DNA from: Umboniibacter marinipuniceus
GTDB lineage: Bacteria > Pseudomonadota > Gammaproteobacteria > Pseudomonadales > DSM-25080
Assembly (NCBI RefSeq): GCF_003688415.1
Contig: NZ_REFJ01000001.1
Span: 354,645 to 418,644, forward strand
Direction of reading: 5' to 3'
DNA: 64,000 nt
Shown: piece by piece, positions 1-9,521 of the stretch
Numbering within the stretch: the first letter of the stretch is position 1
Layout: each line of letters begins with the position of its first letter
The notes under the pieces: generated by a model
Told to the model about the DNA's origin: nothing
Database searches by the model: none
What the model saw: only the letters and a program-made list of their open reading frames with translations
Position numbers and translations under genes: made by a program

Positions 1-621
1 CGCCGTGTCACTACTGTGTTGCCCCATCTTCTCCAGCTTTTTGCCCTTGGAGAATCCCGGCAAGGACGTATCCACAAGGAATAGCGAAATACCCTTGGCG
101 CCCGCGGCTGGGTCTGTTTTAGCGCAGACAATAACCATGTCGGCGTGGATGCCGTTGGTGATGAAGATTTTCGAACCGTTCAGTCGGTAGAATTCACCTT
201 CGCGAATTGCGGTGCTGCGCATACCTGCAACGTCACTGCCTGCACCCGGTTCAGTCATGCCAAGGGCGGTGACAATGTCACCACTCGCCATCCCTGGAAG
301 CCAGCGTGCTCGCTGGTCATCGTTACCGATATTCATCACATAAGGTGCAACGATATTGGCATGGATGTTATAACCCGTTGCTAAGCCGAAATAACCACAA
401 CGCGACAGCTCTTCCATAATCATCAGTGCAACATCAACACTGGTTTCAGAGCCGCCGAACTCTTCCGGCATATCAACTAACAGAAGGCCTGCTTCGCCCA
501 TGGTGCGCCAAAAGTCCCGTGGCATACAGTGGTCTTGTTCCCACTGTTCGTAGTTTGGTGCCACTTCCTGTTCGAAGAAGCGCAAGACCATATCTTTAAA
601 AAGTGTAATTTCTTCTGACAT
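1..621 (-). CDS. Acyl-CoA dehydrogenase, 5' part (cut by window edge)
   Basis: The minus strand opens at an ATG at 621 and stays open to the window edge, giving the first 207 residues of an FAD-dependent acyl-CoA dehydrogenase; the C-terminal half lies outside. Visible are the helical N-terminal domain (EVAPNYEQWEQD) and the FAD/substrate beta-domain with the signature ALGMTEPGAGSDVAGM at about residues 118-133, followed by GSKIFITNG. The family oxidises acyl-CoA to trans-2-enoyl-CoA and passes electrons to ETF. Chain length cannot be told because the catalytic Glu region is missing. An M20 amidohydrolase gene lies upstream on the same strand, separated by a hairpin, so the two may not share a transcript. 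Confidence 0.93.
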   Translation of the reverse strand, partial: MSEEITLFKDMVLRFFEQEVAPNYEQWEQDHCMPRDFWRTMGEAGLLLVDMPEEFGGSETSVDVALMIMEELSRCGYFGLATGYNIHANIVAPYVMNIGNDDQRARWLPGMASGDIVTALGMTEPGAGSDVAGMRSTAIREGEFYRLNGSKIFITNGIHADMVIVCAKTDPAAGAKGISLFLVDTSLPGFSKGKKLEKMGQHSSDTA

Positions 622-719
622 ATTGCCCCCGTGAATGCTTTCTTATACGCATAGATATGGGGCTTAGATTAGCCTAGGGAGTGGGTTTAGTCTGTAACGA
701 TTTGTGGCTGCTTAGTCAC

Positions 720-750
720 GTCCGCGACAGGACGGCTTCCTGTCGCGGAC
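720..750 (-). terminator. Perfect 13-bp hairpin between M20 gene and acyl-CoA dehydrogenase gene
   Basis: GTCCGCGACAGGA (720-732) and its exact reverse complement (738-750) flank a 5-nt loop. It starts 12 bases beyond the stop of the minus-strand M20 gene. No clear T-run follows on either strand, so it is terminator-like or an mRNA 3'-end stabiliser rather than a textbook intrinsic terminator. Confidence 0.55.
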
Positions 751-761
751 GCAAAGAGAGG

Positions 762-2045
762 CTATTGAGGGTATTCAGTAATCAAGCGATAGAACAACTC
801 AACGCCGGTCTTCATGGCGCCATCTTCAACAACGAAGTAGGGAGTGTGGTGAGCTGGCGCGTCTTCGGGAGCTGTATCGGGATTGCGGCCTCCAAGGAAG
901 AAGTAAACGCCAGGGACCTTTTCTTGGAAGAAACTAAAGTCCTCTGCGCCCGTGACCGCATTGCGCTCAAAAACCATGTCATCACCAGCGGTTCTTCTTG
1001 CTATGGGGAGCACGGCGCGTGTTAACGCTGGATCGTTGAAGGTAACTGGATAATTGCTACTGTATGGGAGGATTAGCTCAATATCAGTGCGGGTAGCCAT
1101 CGCGACGCCAGCCACTTTGCGATGCATAGCGGCCCAGATTTGATCGCGCATGTTGGGGTCCAAGGTTCGAATAGTACCCAGCATCTCAACTTCCTCGGGA
1201 ATGATATTGCTGCGAACACCGCCGTGAATCGCGCCCACGGTAACCACGGCGCCGGCGTTAATGAGTTCAGCCTCGCGGCTTACAATTGTTTGCAGTTGAT
1301 TGATAAGTTGCGCCGAGGCGACAATGGGATCAATCCCTCCCCAAGGGTACGCGCCATGTACTTGCTGACCTTTTACAATGATCTTAAAGTCTTGTACTGA
1401 AGCCATGATACCGCGTTCGCGATAACCTATTGCTCCCATCAGTTCGCCGGAACTAATGTGGATGCCGAACACGCTATCGATGTTGTGGCGCTCAAGCACG
1501 CCTTCTTTGACCATGAGTTCCGCACCCCCTTCCTCGCCTCGCGGCGCGCCTTCTTCTGCGGGCTGGAAAAGAAAGACTACTTTGCCACTAAAGGCATCGG
1601 TGTTGGCGGCGAGTAACTCAGCAGCGCCCATGAGCATAGCCACGTGCGTGTCGTGGCCACAGGCATGCATCACAGGGACCGCTTCGCCGTTATATTCGCC
1701 CATTGCGGTGGAGGCGAAGTCTAAGCCGGTTTGCTCTAAAACAGGTAGCGCGTCCATGTCAGCACGCAGTCCGATAGTTGGTCCCGGCTTTCCTGAATCG
1801 AGGATGCCTACTACACCCGTATGCGCCACACCGGTTTCCACTTCAATTCCAAGCGAGCTTAAGTGCTCAGCAATGTAGCTAGCCGTTTCAAACTCCCTAT
1901 TCGACAGTTCTGGGTTTTGGTGTAAATGATGCCGCCACTCAATAACCTGAGGTTCGATACTGGCAACTTGCTCTTTAATGGTATCAGCGGAACTAACGGT
2001 GCTCAGCGCTAAAATGCTAAGAGCGAGTGTCTGCATGGTCTTCAT
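762..2045 (-). CDS. Exported M20-family amidohydrolase/peptidase
   Basis: Predicted 427-residue member of the M20D amidohydrolases (hippurate hydrolase/IAA-amino-acid hydrolase type), dimetal enzymes that cleave amide bonds of N-acyl amino acids or small peptides. Seen: a signal peptide MKTMQTLALSILALSTVSSA; the entry motif WRHHLHQNPELSNREF; metal-site motifs HACGHDTHVAM and FQPAEEGAPRGEEGG; a dimerisation lid domain in the middle; and TGAEDFSFF with a C-terminal HHTPYF. The start at 2045 is preferred over an in-frame start 24 bases earlier, because AAGGA lies 8 bases before it and the signal peptide begins there. The signal peptide implies a periplasmic or outer location. Natural substrate unknown. 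Confidence 0.9.
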   Translation of the reverse strand: MKTMQTLALSILALSTVSSADTIKEQVASIEPQVIEWRHHLHQNPELSNREFETASYIAEHLSSLGIEVETGVAHTGVVGILDSGKPGPTIGLRADMDALPVLEQTGLDFASTAMGEYNGEAVPVMHACGHDTHVAMLMGAAELLAANTDAFSGKVVFLFQPAEEGAPRGEEGGAELMVKEGVLERHNIDSVFGIHISSGELMGAIGYRERGIMASVQDFKIIVKGQQVHGAYPWGGIDPIVASAQLINQLQTIVSREAELINAGAVVTVGAIHGGVRSNIIPEEVEMLGTIRTLDPNMRDQIWAAMHRKVAGVAMATRTDIELILPYSSNYPVTFNDPALTRAVLPIARRTAGDDMVFERNAVTGAEDFSFFQEKVPGVYFFLGGRNPDTAPEDAPAHHTPYFVVEDGAMKTGVELFYRLITEYPQ

Positions 2046-2373
2046 AAACACGTCCTTATCTATTATCAATTAGGGACCACATTACGTTCCCCGTGACTAA
2101 CTGTAAACCACACTCGAAGGGAATTATCCATCATTAGGAGTGGAGTCAACGTTCGTTAGTGGGTAAGGTAACGGGTATAGGTGCGTGTATGGCTAGCGGA
2201 ACAGAAATGGCCAGCACTTGGCTCGCGAGCACAGCATCTGAGTGGTTGAATACGTGATCTGATTCAAATTTAATCAATAAAATGGCTACCCACCGCACAA
2301 GCGCGCTAGAATGCTCTGGCGATCGCCCTGTGGGTAACGATAATAAGAAATAACAAACAAGAGTTTGAGTGAA
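2046..2373. other. Intergenic region between divergent M20 gene and pilin operon
   Basis: A 328-bp gap that must hold promoters for both the M20 gene (minus) and the pilus operon (plus). I see an AT-rich stretch near 2265-2285 (TTTAATCAATAAAATGG) but no clear -35/-10 pair, hairpin or repeat. Reading frames here show no coding signature. Confidence 0.4.
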
Positions 2374-2760
2374 ATGAAGAGACATGCGAAGGGTTTTACG
2401 CTCATTGAGTTAATGCTGGTGATTTTGATTATTGGCATTCTGGCGGCTATTGCCATGCCGCAGTATGATGACTATGTAACACGAACGAATCGCACTGCGG
2501 CCCAGCAGTATATGCTTGAGCTGGCCTCGGCTGAGCAGCAATACCTTCTCGATAGCCGAAGCTATACCTCAACGATTGCAAACTTGGGAGTCTCGGAACC
2601 TTCTGCCATAAGCGGAGTCTATACCGTCACCATCGCAGTAAGCGCTGGGCCGCCGAGATTTGTGATTACCGCTAAGCCCGTTGCGGGTACCACTCAGGCA
2701 AGTGATGGTGACCTCACAATCAATCAGCTTGGAGTTAAAACTCCGGCTGCGAAGTGGTAG
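2374..2760 (+). CDS. pilE: Type IV pilin PilE-like (minor pilin)
   Basis: Prepilin of about 128 residues. A short charged leader (MKRHAKG) is followed by [24 protein letters not shown]: prepilin peptidase PilD would cleave after the Gly, methylate the Phe and leave Glu5 in the hydrophobic helix. The C-terminal domain is short (no disulfide-loop pair is evident), as in PilE-type minor pilins of Pseudomonas and related groups. The ATG at 2374 is preferred over an in-frame TTG at 2365 because it gives the usual leader length. It is the first gene of a six-gene operon; the next pilin gene begins 8 bases downstream. Confidence 0.88.
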   Translation: MKRHAKGFTLIELMLVILIIGILAAIAMPQYDDYVTRTNRTAAQQYMLELASAEQQYLLDSRSYTSTIANLGVSEPSAISGVYTVTIAVSAGPPRFVITAKPVAGTTQASDGDLTINQLGVKTPAAKW

Positions 2761-2768
2761 GGATAACG

Positions 2769-3293
2769 GTGAAACAACATCAGGGCTTCTCATTGGTTGA
2801 ACTGCTCATTATCTTAGTGATTTTGGGCATAACGGCGTCCATTGCCTTACCTCGCTTTCAGGCGTGGGCAGCGCAGTCGCAGCAGAGGGCGGTAGCGCTA
2901 CAACTGCAAAGCGGCATTTCCGTCGCTCGTCAGGAAGCTATCAAGCGAAGAGCTGAGGTATGGGTCAAGCCCAATGGCAGCACCAGTGCAGATTGGAGTA
3001 ACGGTTTTTTTGTGGCAACCAGTGATAGTACAAGCTTTGCCGATTGTACTGCCGCGTCTGCCGATACGAGCTGTCTATTTGTGAGTGAGGCGTTTTCAGA
3101 TGTCACCATCACAGCCGCCGTCAACGAGATTGTGTACGGGGCTAACGGCCGTAGTGATGTGGCCAGTGATGCAAGTAGCACCAACGATAGTTTTGAGGTC
3201 TGTGCTTCAACCGTTAGCGGCTTGAATTCGAGTGATGTAACTTTGAAGTTATCTGGCGGTACAGAGTTGAGTACGGGAGATGCCTGTTCATGA
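2769..3293 (+). CDS. fimT: Type IV minor pilin, FimT/GspH family
   Basis: Prepilin with leader MKQHQG and the processed N-terminus FSLVELLIILVILGITASIALPRF, followed by a GspH/FimT-type globular domain containing spaced Cys pairs (CTAASADTSC; final CS). It is expected to act in the inner membrane and pilus tip as part of the minor-pilin priming complex; FimT of some species binds DNA during natural transformation. The GTG start at 2769 is chosen because GGGA precedes it and it gives a normal 6-residue leader; a GTG at 2754 would overlap the pilE stop and give an unusually long leader. It overlaps pilV by 4 bases (ATGA). Confidence 0.85.
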   Translation: MKQHQGFSLVELLIILVILGITASIALPRFQAWAAQSQQRAVALQLQSGISVARQEAIKRRAEVWVKPNGSTSADWSNGFFVATSDSTSFADCTAASADTSCLFVSEAFSDVTITAAVNEIVYGANGRSDVASDASSTNDSFEVCASTVSGLNSSDVTLKLSGGTELSTGDACS

Positions 3294-3877
3294 TGCGCGC
3301 GCGCGGTTTTAGTTTAATTGAATTTCTCGTGGCACTCTTTGTTACGGCGGTCGCTATTTTAGGTTTCGTTGCGCTGCAAGGCCGAAGCCAGCTGGCCGCG
3401 TTAGAAGTTTTGCAGCGTGATGAAGCGCTGCGATTAGCACAGAATATGGCTGAATACATTCAAGGTAATGCCGGGGTTGCGGGTTGCTATGCTTTTTCAT
3501 CAAATGGCACAGCCTACGTTGGAACGGGTTATAGCGGGACAGTAAGTTGTGCGGCCTTTGGTACCATTGCAACACGAGTACAGCCAATGCGAGATATAGT
3601 GCGCTGGGACAACGCATTGAAGGGAAGAGGTGAGCTTGATGGCACCGATGCCGTAGGGAGTTTAGTGGATGCTCGGGGTTGTGTTTATGGGCCTACCGAC
3701 ACCTATGATGCTAGCGGCAATTTAGTGTCTTCTACCGATTTTTATGAAATTGTTGTGGCCTACCAAGGCGCCTCGTCCACGATTGTCCCCAGCGCAAGCT
3801 GTGGCAATGGTTTATATGGAACGGATACATTTCGCCGGGCAGTGCGCCTCTATGTACGTGTAGCGGAGTTGGACTGA
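3290..3877 (+). CDS. pilV: Type IV minor pilin PilV
   Basis: A 195-residue prepilin. MMRARG precedes FSLIEFLVALFVTAVAILGFVALQ, with Glu5 retained, and residues LRLAQNMAEYIQGN fit the PilV pattern. PilV joins FimT/FimU, PilW, PilX and PilE in the tip complex that primes pilus assembly and carries PilY1. Four Cys in the C-terminal half may form disulfides. Start and stop overlap both neighbours (ATGA at 3290, TGATG at 3875-3879), so translation is probably coupled. Confidence 0.88.
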   Translation: MMRARGFSLIEFLVALFVTAVAILGFVALQGRSQLAALEVLQRDEALRLAQNMAEYIQGNAGVAGCYAFSSNGTAYVGTGYSGTVSCAAFGTIATRVQPMRDIVRWDNALKGRGELDGTDAVGSLVDARGCVYGPTDTYDASGNLVSSTDFYEIVVAYQGASSTIVPSASCGNGLYGTDTFRRAVRLYVRVAELD

Positions 3878-4821
3878 TGACGTATCAAAGGGGTCTCACC
3901 TTAATTGAAGTTTTAGTTACCTTGGCCTTGGGTGCTGTGTTGATGACTACTGTGGTGTCGGTGTACATTTCAGGTTTGGGCACCAATGCTCAGCTAAGAG
4001 AAGGTGCTCGGTTGTTGGAGGATAGCGTCTTTGCTACTTCCCAATTTACCGAGGAATTCGAGATGGCTGGATACTTTGGGCGGCTAGATGACTACATGGC
4101 CGCTACGCCCGCGGCGGTGCCCGACGTATGTAATGCGGCATGGGTGGCCACGTCGGCCACACTCGCTGCGCAAATGGCGGTGCCGGTTACTGGCTATAAT
4201 GATGTCGCCAGTGGTTTTAGTTGTCAGGGTGTCACGGTCTTAGAGGGTACCGATGTGGTAGTGGTGGCGCGCCGCTCTTCTCAAGAGGTGGTAACCCTTA
4301 ATGCTAACACCTTTTACCTTCAGGCTAGCCCTGTTAATTATGTGATTGATACGGGTGCTAATGCGTCCAACTTCAATCTAAGCGAATACGCAACGGGCTT
4401 ATCGCTTGGTGTGGCGCCTTTCTTGATCAATGTTTATCTGGTGGATGCAGCGGATCTAACGCTCAAGCGGTTGACGCTCTCTGGTAGCGGTTTTGTGCTG
4501 GAGCCATTAGTTGAAAATATTGATGCCTTTGAGGTGGATTATGGTGTGGATCGCTCTAACGATGGCGCACCGAACGATACCAATGTAGGTGACGACGATG
4601 CGTATGTCTCATCACTTACTACCGTAGCAGATTGGCAGAACGTTACCGCCATTCAAACCTACCTGTTGATTCGTTCTGAGGATGCCGTGTCAAAGCAAAC
4701 GGATACGCGTACTTACTTCATGGGCGAGGCAGGCTATTTTGGTCCGTACTCCGATCAGTTTAAGCGCCGATTGGTGATTGGTAATGTGAAGCTCACAAAT
4801 ATTGGTATGAGGCGACAATGA
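3877..4821 (+). CDS. pilW: Type IV minor pilin PilW
   Basis: A 314-residue prepilin with a very short leader (MTYQRG) followed by LTLIEVLVTLALGAVLMTTVVSVYISG. Length and the motif FEMAGYFGR in the first hundred residues are typical of PilW. It is an inner-membrane/pilus-tip component of the minor-pilin complex. The start overlaps the pilV stop and the end overlaps the pilX start by 4 bases. Confidence 0.88.
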   Translation: MTYQRGLTLIEVLVTLALGAVLMTTVVSVYISGLGTNAQLREGARLLEDSVFATSQFTEEFEMAGYFGRLDDYMAATPAAVPDVCNAAWVATSATLAAQMAVPVTGYNDVASGFSCQGVTVLEGTDVVVVARRSSQEVVTLNANTFYLQASPVNYVIDTGANASNFNLSEYATGLSLGVAPFLINVYLVDAADLTLKRLTLSGSGFVLEPLVENIDAFEVDYGVDRSNDGAPNDTNVGDDDAYVSSLTTVADWQNVTAIQTYLLIRSEDAVSKQTDTRTYFMGEAGYFGPYSDQFKRRLVIGNVKLTNIGMRRQ

Positions 4822-5252
4822 AGAATCAACGTGGCGCAGTGTTAATTACCGCACTAGTAATTGTTGCACTGTTAGCATTCTTATCCGTATCGCTGTTATA
4901 TCGTACTACGACTTCAGCGCAATTAATGACTGCGCATCAGGACCGCCTGACTACCGAACAGGTGGGTCGTAATGTCATTGAGTACGTTCTTAGCGATGTT
5001 GATAATCTGGTGAATTCGGCCACCACAACATTAACCATTCCGGCGGAGTTAACCTCGGGTTATACGGTGACCGTAGGTACGCCAGTTTGCGTTCACGCTC
5101 AGGCAGCGGCCGGCTACTCGTTGACACAAAGTATTGTTCCAGAAACGGTTTACTGGGAAGTTGATGTTTCCGTAGTAGATACAATCACTTCCGCCGTAGC
5201 GGGTTACCGCCAAGTGGTCAAATTTAACTACACAGCGGGCAGTTGTGATTAG
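4818..5252 (+). CDS. pilX: Type IV minor pilin PilX
   Basis: A 144-residue protein beginning MKNQRGAVLITALVIVALLAFLSVSLLYRT. As in other PilX/GspK-like minor pilins the leader ends in Gly but the Glu5 of classical pilins is absent (GAVLIT), fitting a tip-capping position. The remainder is a short Thr/Val-rich domain with two Cys. It overlaps the pilW stop by 4 bases and is followed 9 bases later by pilY1. Confidence 0.85.
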   Translation: MKNQRGAVLITALVIVALLAFLSVSLLYRTTTSAQLMTAHQDRLTTEQVGRNVIEYVLSDVDNLVNSATTTLTIPAELTSGYTVTVGTPVCVHAQAAAGYSLTQSIVPETVYWEVDVSVVDTITSAVAGYRQVVKFNYTAGSCD

Positions 5253-5261
5253 GAGTTCCTT

Positions 5262-8200
5262 ATGAAGACTAAGCGACTATCAGCCAAAATTTCCACGCTT
5301 GCCGCCGCCGTTGGTTTTGCGGCAGCGAGTTCTGTGCCAGCGCACGATACCGACATCTTCCTAGCGGGAGCTGGGGCTGGTGGCGTCCCAAACATTCTCT
5401 TCGTTATTGATAACTCGGCCAACTGGAATGCTTCCATGGGCGACGAGACCAATGGCGTTGATACCCGAACCCCAACTAAAAATATGCTCATCCACGATGC
5501 CCTCTTTAACATGGTGTCCTGCTTAGCTGTTCCCGACACGGTGGTTGAAGTGGAGCAAGCCGATGGTAGCTTTGCTTCAACGGTTGTCGCAACGGGTGCG
5601 GTGACGGATCCTAGTTGTCCCGCGGATTCGAATAGTTCGACCTACGCCATGAATCTAGGGCTGATGTTGTACTCGGACTCAAACTCGCCACGTGGCGGCA
5701 AGATTATGCGTGCGGTAGAGGAATTTACCCCAGCATCGCGACTAGCTTGGCAGGATTATTTGGTCCGCAAAGAAGCTGAGAGTAAAACCGGTAGCGAGTT
5801 AGCGATCAGTGACTTGTTCTATTTGAATGCAAGTGGCAATGATAATGATTATTTGCTCGACAAGACCAACAACGCGCCTTACGGCATGTCTTTACATGAA
5901 GCGTACCGCTATTACATGGGGCTCTCAGCTTATTCTGGCTTAAATGATGGTAATTATGATCCCGCGGCAGTGGATGCCAGTGGTAACTATATTTCGCCCG
6001 TCACAGCTGGAGATTGCGGCAACAGTTACGTAGTGTTGATTGGTAATGGTTCGCCTGATTCCGGCGAAAACACCAGTGCAGAAGCCGCGTTGAGAGCTGC
6101 TGGAGGAGATGCGTCGGTTATTGACTTGGACGGAAATAAATATGAGTCGAGTTGGGCCGATGAATGGTCGCGTTTTTTAGAAAATACAGATACCGATGAT
6201 AGCCAAGATGGAAATCAAAACATCGTTACCTTCGTTGTCGATGTCTACAACCCTGATGCCAATGGGAAAGACCCTAGGACAGCTGACGAACGTGGATATT
6301 TAAGAAGTATCGCTCGCGGTGGCTATCATACTGCTGAGAATGCTAACGAGCTGACTCAGGCTATTAAGGACATTCTGAATGAAATTCTGGCCATCAATAC
6401 CGCGTTTGCGGCAACCGCATTGCCAGTATCGGTGAACGTTCGTGGGACTAACTTGAACCAAGTTTATATTGGCGTATTTAGACCTGATACCTACAATCGC
6501 CCGCTGTGGCCAGGTAACCTAAAAATGTACACATTAGGAGTGGACGCCAACACCAATGAAGTTCAGCTTGAGGATAAAAACGGCTTGGCCGCAGAGAATC
6601 GCGCATCAGGGTTTATCAATGCCACTGCAACGAGTTTCTGGAGTGTAGATTCGAATTACTGGGATTTTGACCCTAGAGGGACAATACCATCGGGTTCAGA
6701 TGCGCCCGACGGAGAGGTGGTTGAGAAAGGCGGTGTTGCACAGCGTATTCGAAGTGCTTCTGCGGCGGTTCGGGACCTGCTGACCTTTACCAGTGACACC
6801 AGTGGAACGCTCGGTACAACTATGAGCAGTGAGATTGATAGCTCACTCTACAGTTGGTTGTCGGGTAACGATGTCTACGATGAAAACGACGACGGCTCAA
6901 CGGCGGATATGCGACCTTATGTACACGGCGACGTCATTCACTCTCAGCCAGCCATCGTGAACTACAACACTTACGGTAATGATGACACGATTGTTGTCTT
7001 CTATGGCTCGAATGACGGTTTATTTCGTGCAGCACAAGGCGGCCCGGGTGACGACGCCGGAGATCATCGAGGCAATGAACTTTGGGGGCTTACACTTCCA
7101 GAGCATCTGGGTGAGCTGGAACAGCTTAACTATGACGCCAGCGACGCCGCCGCTGATGTGGCACACGTGACTTCTTCGTTTGGTAAAATAGGCGCGGATA
7201 AACCCTATTTTGTGGATGGCGGCATTGGCGTCTATACCAATGATGCACAAGTGAGTGGTGAGGCCGGCTACGGTTCGCTCGGCAACATTGGTGATACTGT
7301 CAACCTATACATGGGGATGCGCCGAGGTGGGCGCTTCCTGTATGCCTTAGATGTTAATAATCCAACGAGCCCCCGGCTACTTTGGAAGCGCTCCTATGAC
7401 GCCCGTTCAGCCCAGCTAGATGATGGCTTTAGCGAGCTTGGTGAGACTTGGTCGAAGCCTATTCCCGCTATCGTCACTAACCGTATTTCGGATGCTAGCG
7501 CACCAGATGAGTATCGCGAGGAAGACAAGGTGTTACTTTTCTTCGGAGCGGGTTATGAGTCGTCAATTGATGATAGTGGCACCAGTCGAAATGATGGAAC
7601 GCCTGGGTATTCTATGGGAAGAGGCATTTATGCGCTCGACGCGCTGACCGGAGATATTGTTGCCTTTATCGGATCGGAAGAACCGGCCGACTTTCCAGCT
7701 TCTGCCACGTTTATCCAAAATGGACATATGAAGTGGTCAATTCCTTCAGATCTTACGATAATCGACAGAGATAGAGATGGGTCAGCTGATCGAATCTACG
7801 TTGGTGATACCGGCGGCCACGTATGGCGCGTTAATTTAGCCGAGCTGAAAAATGGCAAAGTCGACATGTCAGACACAAGTACGACACCCTGGGAGGTCAG
7901 TTTACTCGCTTCAGTTGGGCACGAACAAAGATTTCTCTACCCGCCCGATGTGGTAGATGCGGTTGATGATCCAGAGGCCGCCAATCCGCTTCAAATGGGA
8001 TATGACTCGGTAATTATCGGCTCGGGTGATCGCGAAGATCCCTTTGATGAATCTGTCAATTACCGATTCTATATGTTCGAAGATAAGGATGTGTCACCAT
8101 CAAGTCCCGGCGGAGGCTCCGGTGGGGTGCCGAATGACCCTAGCTCATCGGTTAGCGGTTCAGACTGGATATCGAGGTCGGACCTATCTAATTTAACGAG

Positions 8201-8603
8201 TGCTGGCGCTACCGTCGATGAGTCTAAGGAAGGTTGGTATTTTACGCTAGTCAATGGAGAAAAGGTGGTAAGTAATGCGGTTACCTTATCTGGGGTAACC
8301 TATTTCAATACTCATCAACCAGCCGGTGCAGGATCCTGTGACTCACTTGGTATCGCTCGCTCCTATGCGGTGCGAATTTCTGATGGTGAAGGGGTGAGTA
8401 ACAACGACTATATTCCTGGTAATGATCGCTTCGAATATGTTCCTGGAGGCGGGCTACTGCCGTCACCGGTGCCTGGCATTGTGGAAATTGACGGTAACTT
8501 AGAACAGGTTGTCATTTCAGGTACTCACGTGACTACGCCAACGGCAACTGAGTTAAGTCGTCGCTACCGCGTGTCTCGGGGAAACCTCAATGCGTCCGAT
8601 TAA
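5262..8603 (+). CDS. pilY1: PilY1-like pilus tip adhesin / assembly factor
   Basis: A 1,113-residue secreted protein with an N-terminal signal-like segment (residues 1-27), an N-terminal von Willebrand A-like region and a C-terminal PilY1 beta-propeller. The propeller carries the calcium loop DRDRDGSAD at residues 835-843, directly followed by RIYVGDTGGHVWRVNL. The VWA metal motif is altered: D50-N-S-A-N54 where DxSxS is usual. A Gly/Ser/Pro-rich linker lies near residue 945. PilY1 sits at the pilus tip, and calcium binding tunes extension and retraction, adhesion and surface sensing. AGGAG precedes the ATG. Last gene of the operon; a terminator lies 75 bases downstream. Confidence 0.9.
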   Translation: MKTKRLSAKISTLAAAVGFAAASSVPAHDTDIFLAGAGAGGVPNILFVIDNSANWNASMGDETNGVDTRTPTKNMLIHDALFNMVSCLAVPDTVVEVEQADGSFASTVVATGAVTDPSCPADSNSSTYAMNLGLMLYSDSNSPRGGKIMRAVEEFTPASRLAWQDYLVRKEAESKTGSELAISDLFYLNASGNDNDYLLDKTNNAPYGMSLHEAYRYYMGLSAYSGLNDGNYDPAAVDASGNYISPVTAGDCGNSYVVLIGNGSPDSGENTSAEAALRAAGGDASVIDLDGNKYESSWADEWSRFLENTDTDDSQDGNQNIVTFVVDVYNPDANGKDPRTADERGYLRSIARGGYHTAENANELTQAIKDILNEILAINTAFAATALPVSVNVRGTNLNQVYIGVFRPDTYNRPLWPGNLKMYTLGVDANTNEVQLEDKNGLAAENRASGFINATATSFWSVDSNYWDFDPRGTIPSGSDAPDGEVVEKGGVAQRIRSASAAVRDLLTFTSDTSGTLGTTMSSEIDSSLYSWLSGNDVYDENDDGSTADMRPYVHGDVIHSQPAIVNYNTYGNDDTIVVFYGSNDGLFRAAQGGPGDDAGDHRGNELWGLTLPEHLGELEQLNYDASDAAADVAHVTSSFGKIGADKPYFVDGGIGVYTNDAQVSGEAGYGSLGNIGDTVNLYMGMRRGGRFLYALDVNNPTSPRLLWKRSYDARSAQLDDGFSELGETWSKPIPAIVTNRISDASAPDEYREEDKVLLFFGAGYESSIDDSGTSRNDGTPGYSMGRGIYALDALTGDIVAFIGSEEPADFPASATFIQNGHMKWSIPSDLTIIDRDRDGSADRIYVGDTGGHVWRVNLAELKNGKVDMSDTSTTPWEVSLLASVGHEQRFLYPPDVVDAVDDPEAANPLQMGYDSVIIGSGDREDPFDESVNYRFYMFEDKDVSPSSPGGGSGGVPNDPSSSVSGSDWISRSDLSNLTSAGATVDESKEGWYFTLVNGEKVVSNAVTLSGVTYFNTHQPAGAGSCDSLGIARSYAVRISDGEGVSNNDYIPGNDRFEYVPGGGLLPSPVPGIVEIDGNLEQVVISGTHVTTPTATELSRRYRVSRGNLNASD

Positions 8604-8678
8604 TGGTACTAATGCCTAGGGCAACGCGAGTTCTACGAATATGACTTGCAAGTCACGGTTATAAACGTAAAATGTGAC

Positions 8679-8704
8679 TGCCCAGTTTCGCTGGGCATTT
8701 TTTT
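8679..8704 (+). terminator. Intrinsic terminator of the pilus operon
   Basis: TGCCCAG (8679-8685), loop tttcg, CTGGGCA (8691-8697), then seven T. A classical rho-independent terminator; the next gene starts 27 bases further on. Confidence 0.92.
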
Positions 8705-8731
8705 GTGAATTGTATTTCTGAGAGTTGTTTT

Positions 8732-9442
8732 ATGTTGGTAACACCTTTTTTTCAGTCAGCGAATGGCCTATTGAGTTTCACTCGTGAACAGGGTTGCCGT
8801 TTCGCCAAAGAGATAGCGAATGACTTCAACCCTATTCATGATGTCGACGCCAAGCGCTTCTGTATTCCTGGCGACTTACTCTTTTCGGTGTTACTTTCAC
8901 AGGTAGGAATTTGCCGCGAGCTAGATGTCAACTTCGCCGGCATGGTGACAGATCAAACACGGCTCAAGGTTGTCACCGAGTGTGCGCGTAAGTCCTCGTT
9001 AGTGGATGAAAACGATAAGCCCTGTCTGAACATTGAACACTCTAATGACGGCCTGACTAGCCCCGAACTCATTGATCAGCTGACTGAAGCATATGTTGCT
9101 TTCTCGGGTGAAAGCTTTCCGCACATCCTCGTGCCGCTGATGGCGGAGCATCAGGTTATGATTAACCCTGATCGTCCCATTGTGATGTACACGGACATGA
9201 TGATTCGCTTTGAAGATCTAAACTTTAGTTCTCTGGCGCTGCGCATGAGTGGCTCGGAGCTTGAGGTGATGGGGAAGCGTGGCAATGTGATCTTGAAGTT
9301 TGAGTTCGTCGATGGCGACCGAGTAGTGGGGCGTGGCGAAAAGCACATGGTTTTGAGTGGTTTACGCGCCTATGACCAAGCTGGTATTGATCAGATGGTT
9401 GAAACCTACAGCGAGCGAAAGAATGGCCTCGTCGCGGCGTAA
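8732..9442 (+). CDS. DUF3581 family protein
   Basis: A 236-residue soluble protein matching DUF3581 by its N-terminal pattern (LSFTREQGCRFAKEIANDFNPIHDVDAKRFCIPGDLLF, split here at about residues 15-50), which is characteristic of gammaproteobacteria. The NPIHD motif recalls hotdog-fold/MaoC-like hydratase active sites, but function is not established and none is claimed. No signal peptide or membrane segment. The ATG at 8732 (GAGAG 7 bases upstream) is preferred over a GTG at 8705 that lies inside the terminator tail of the pilus operon. It stands alone between that terminator and a repeat-bearing gap. Confidence 0.78.
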   Translation: MLVTPFFQSANGLLSFTREQGCRFAKEIANDFNPIHDVDAKRFCIPGDLLFSVLLSQVGICRELDVNFAGMVTDQTRLKVVTECARKSSLVDENDKPCLNIEHSNDGLTSPELIDQLTEAYVAFSGESFPHILVPLMAEHQVMINPDRPIVMYTDMMIRFEDLNFSSLALRMSGSELEVMGKRGNVILKFEFVDGDRVVGRGEKHMVLSGLRAYDQAGIDQMVETYSERKNGLVAA

Positions 9443-9521
9443 CGCTGAGCTCAGACTAGTCACCCTCTAGGTTTAGTATTCATGATTGGATAATGACGAC
9501 CGCTAAGCCTAGAGTCTAAAT

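Noticed and set aside
1456-1878. Plus-strand reading frame opposite the M20 gene
   Set aside because: Antisense shadow of a well-supported enzyme gene, no ribosome site and no family resemblance.
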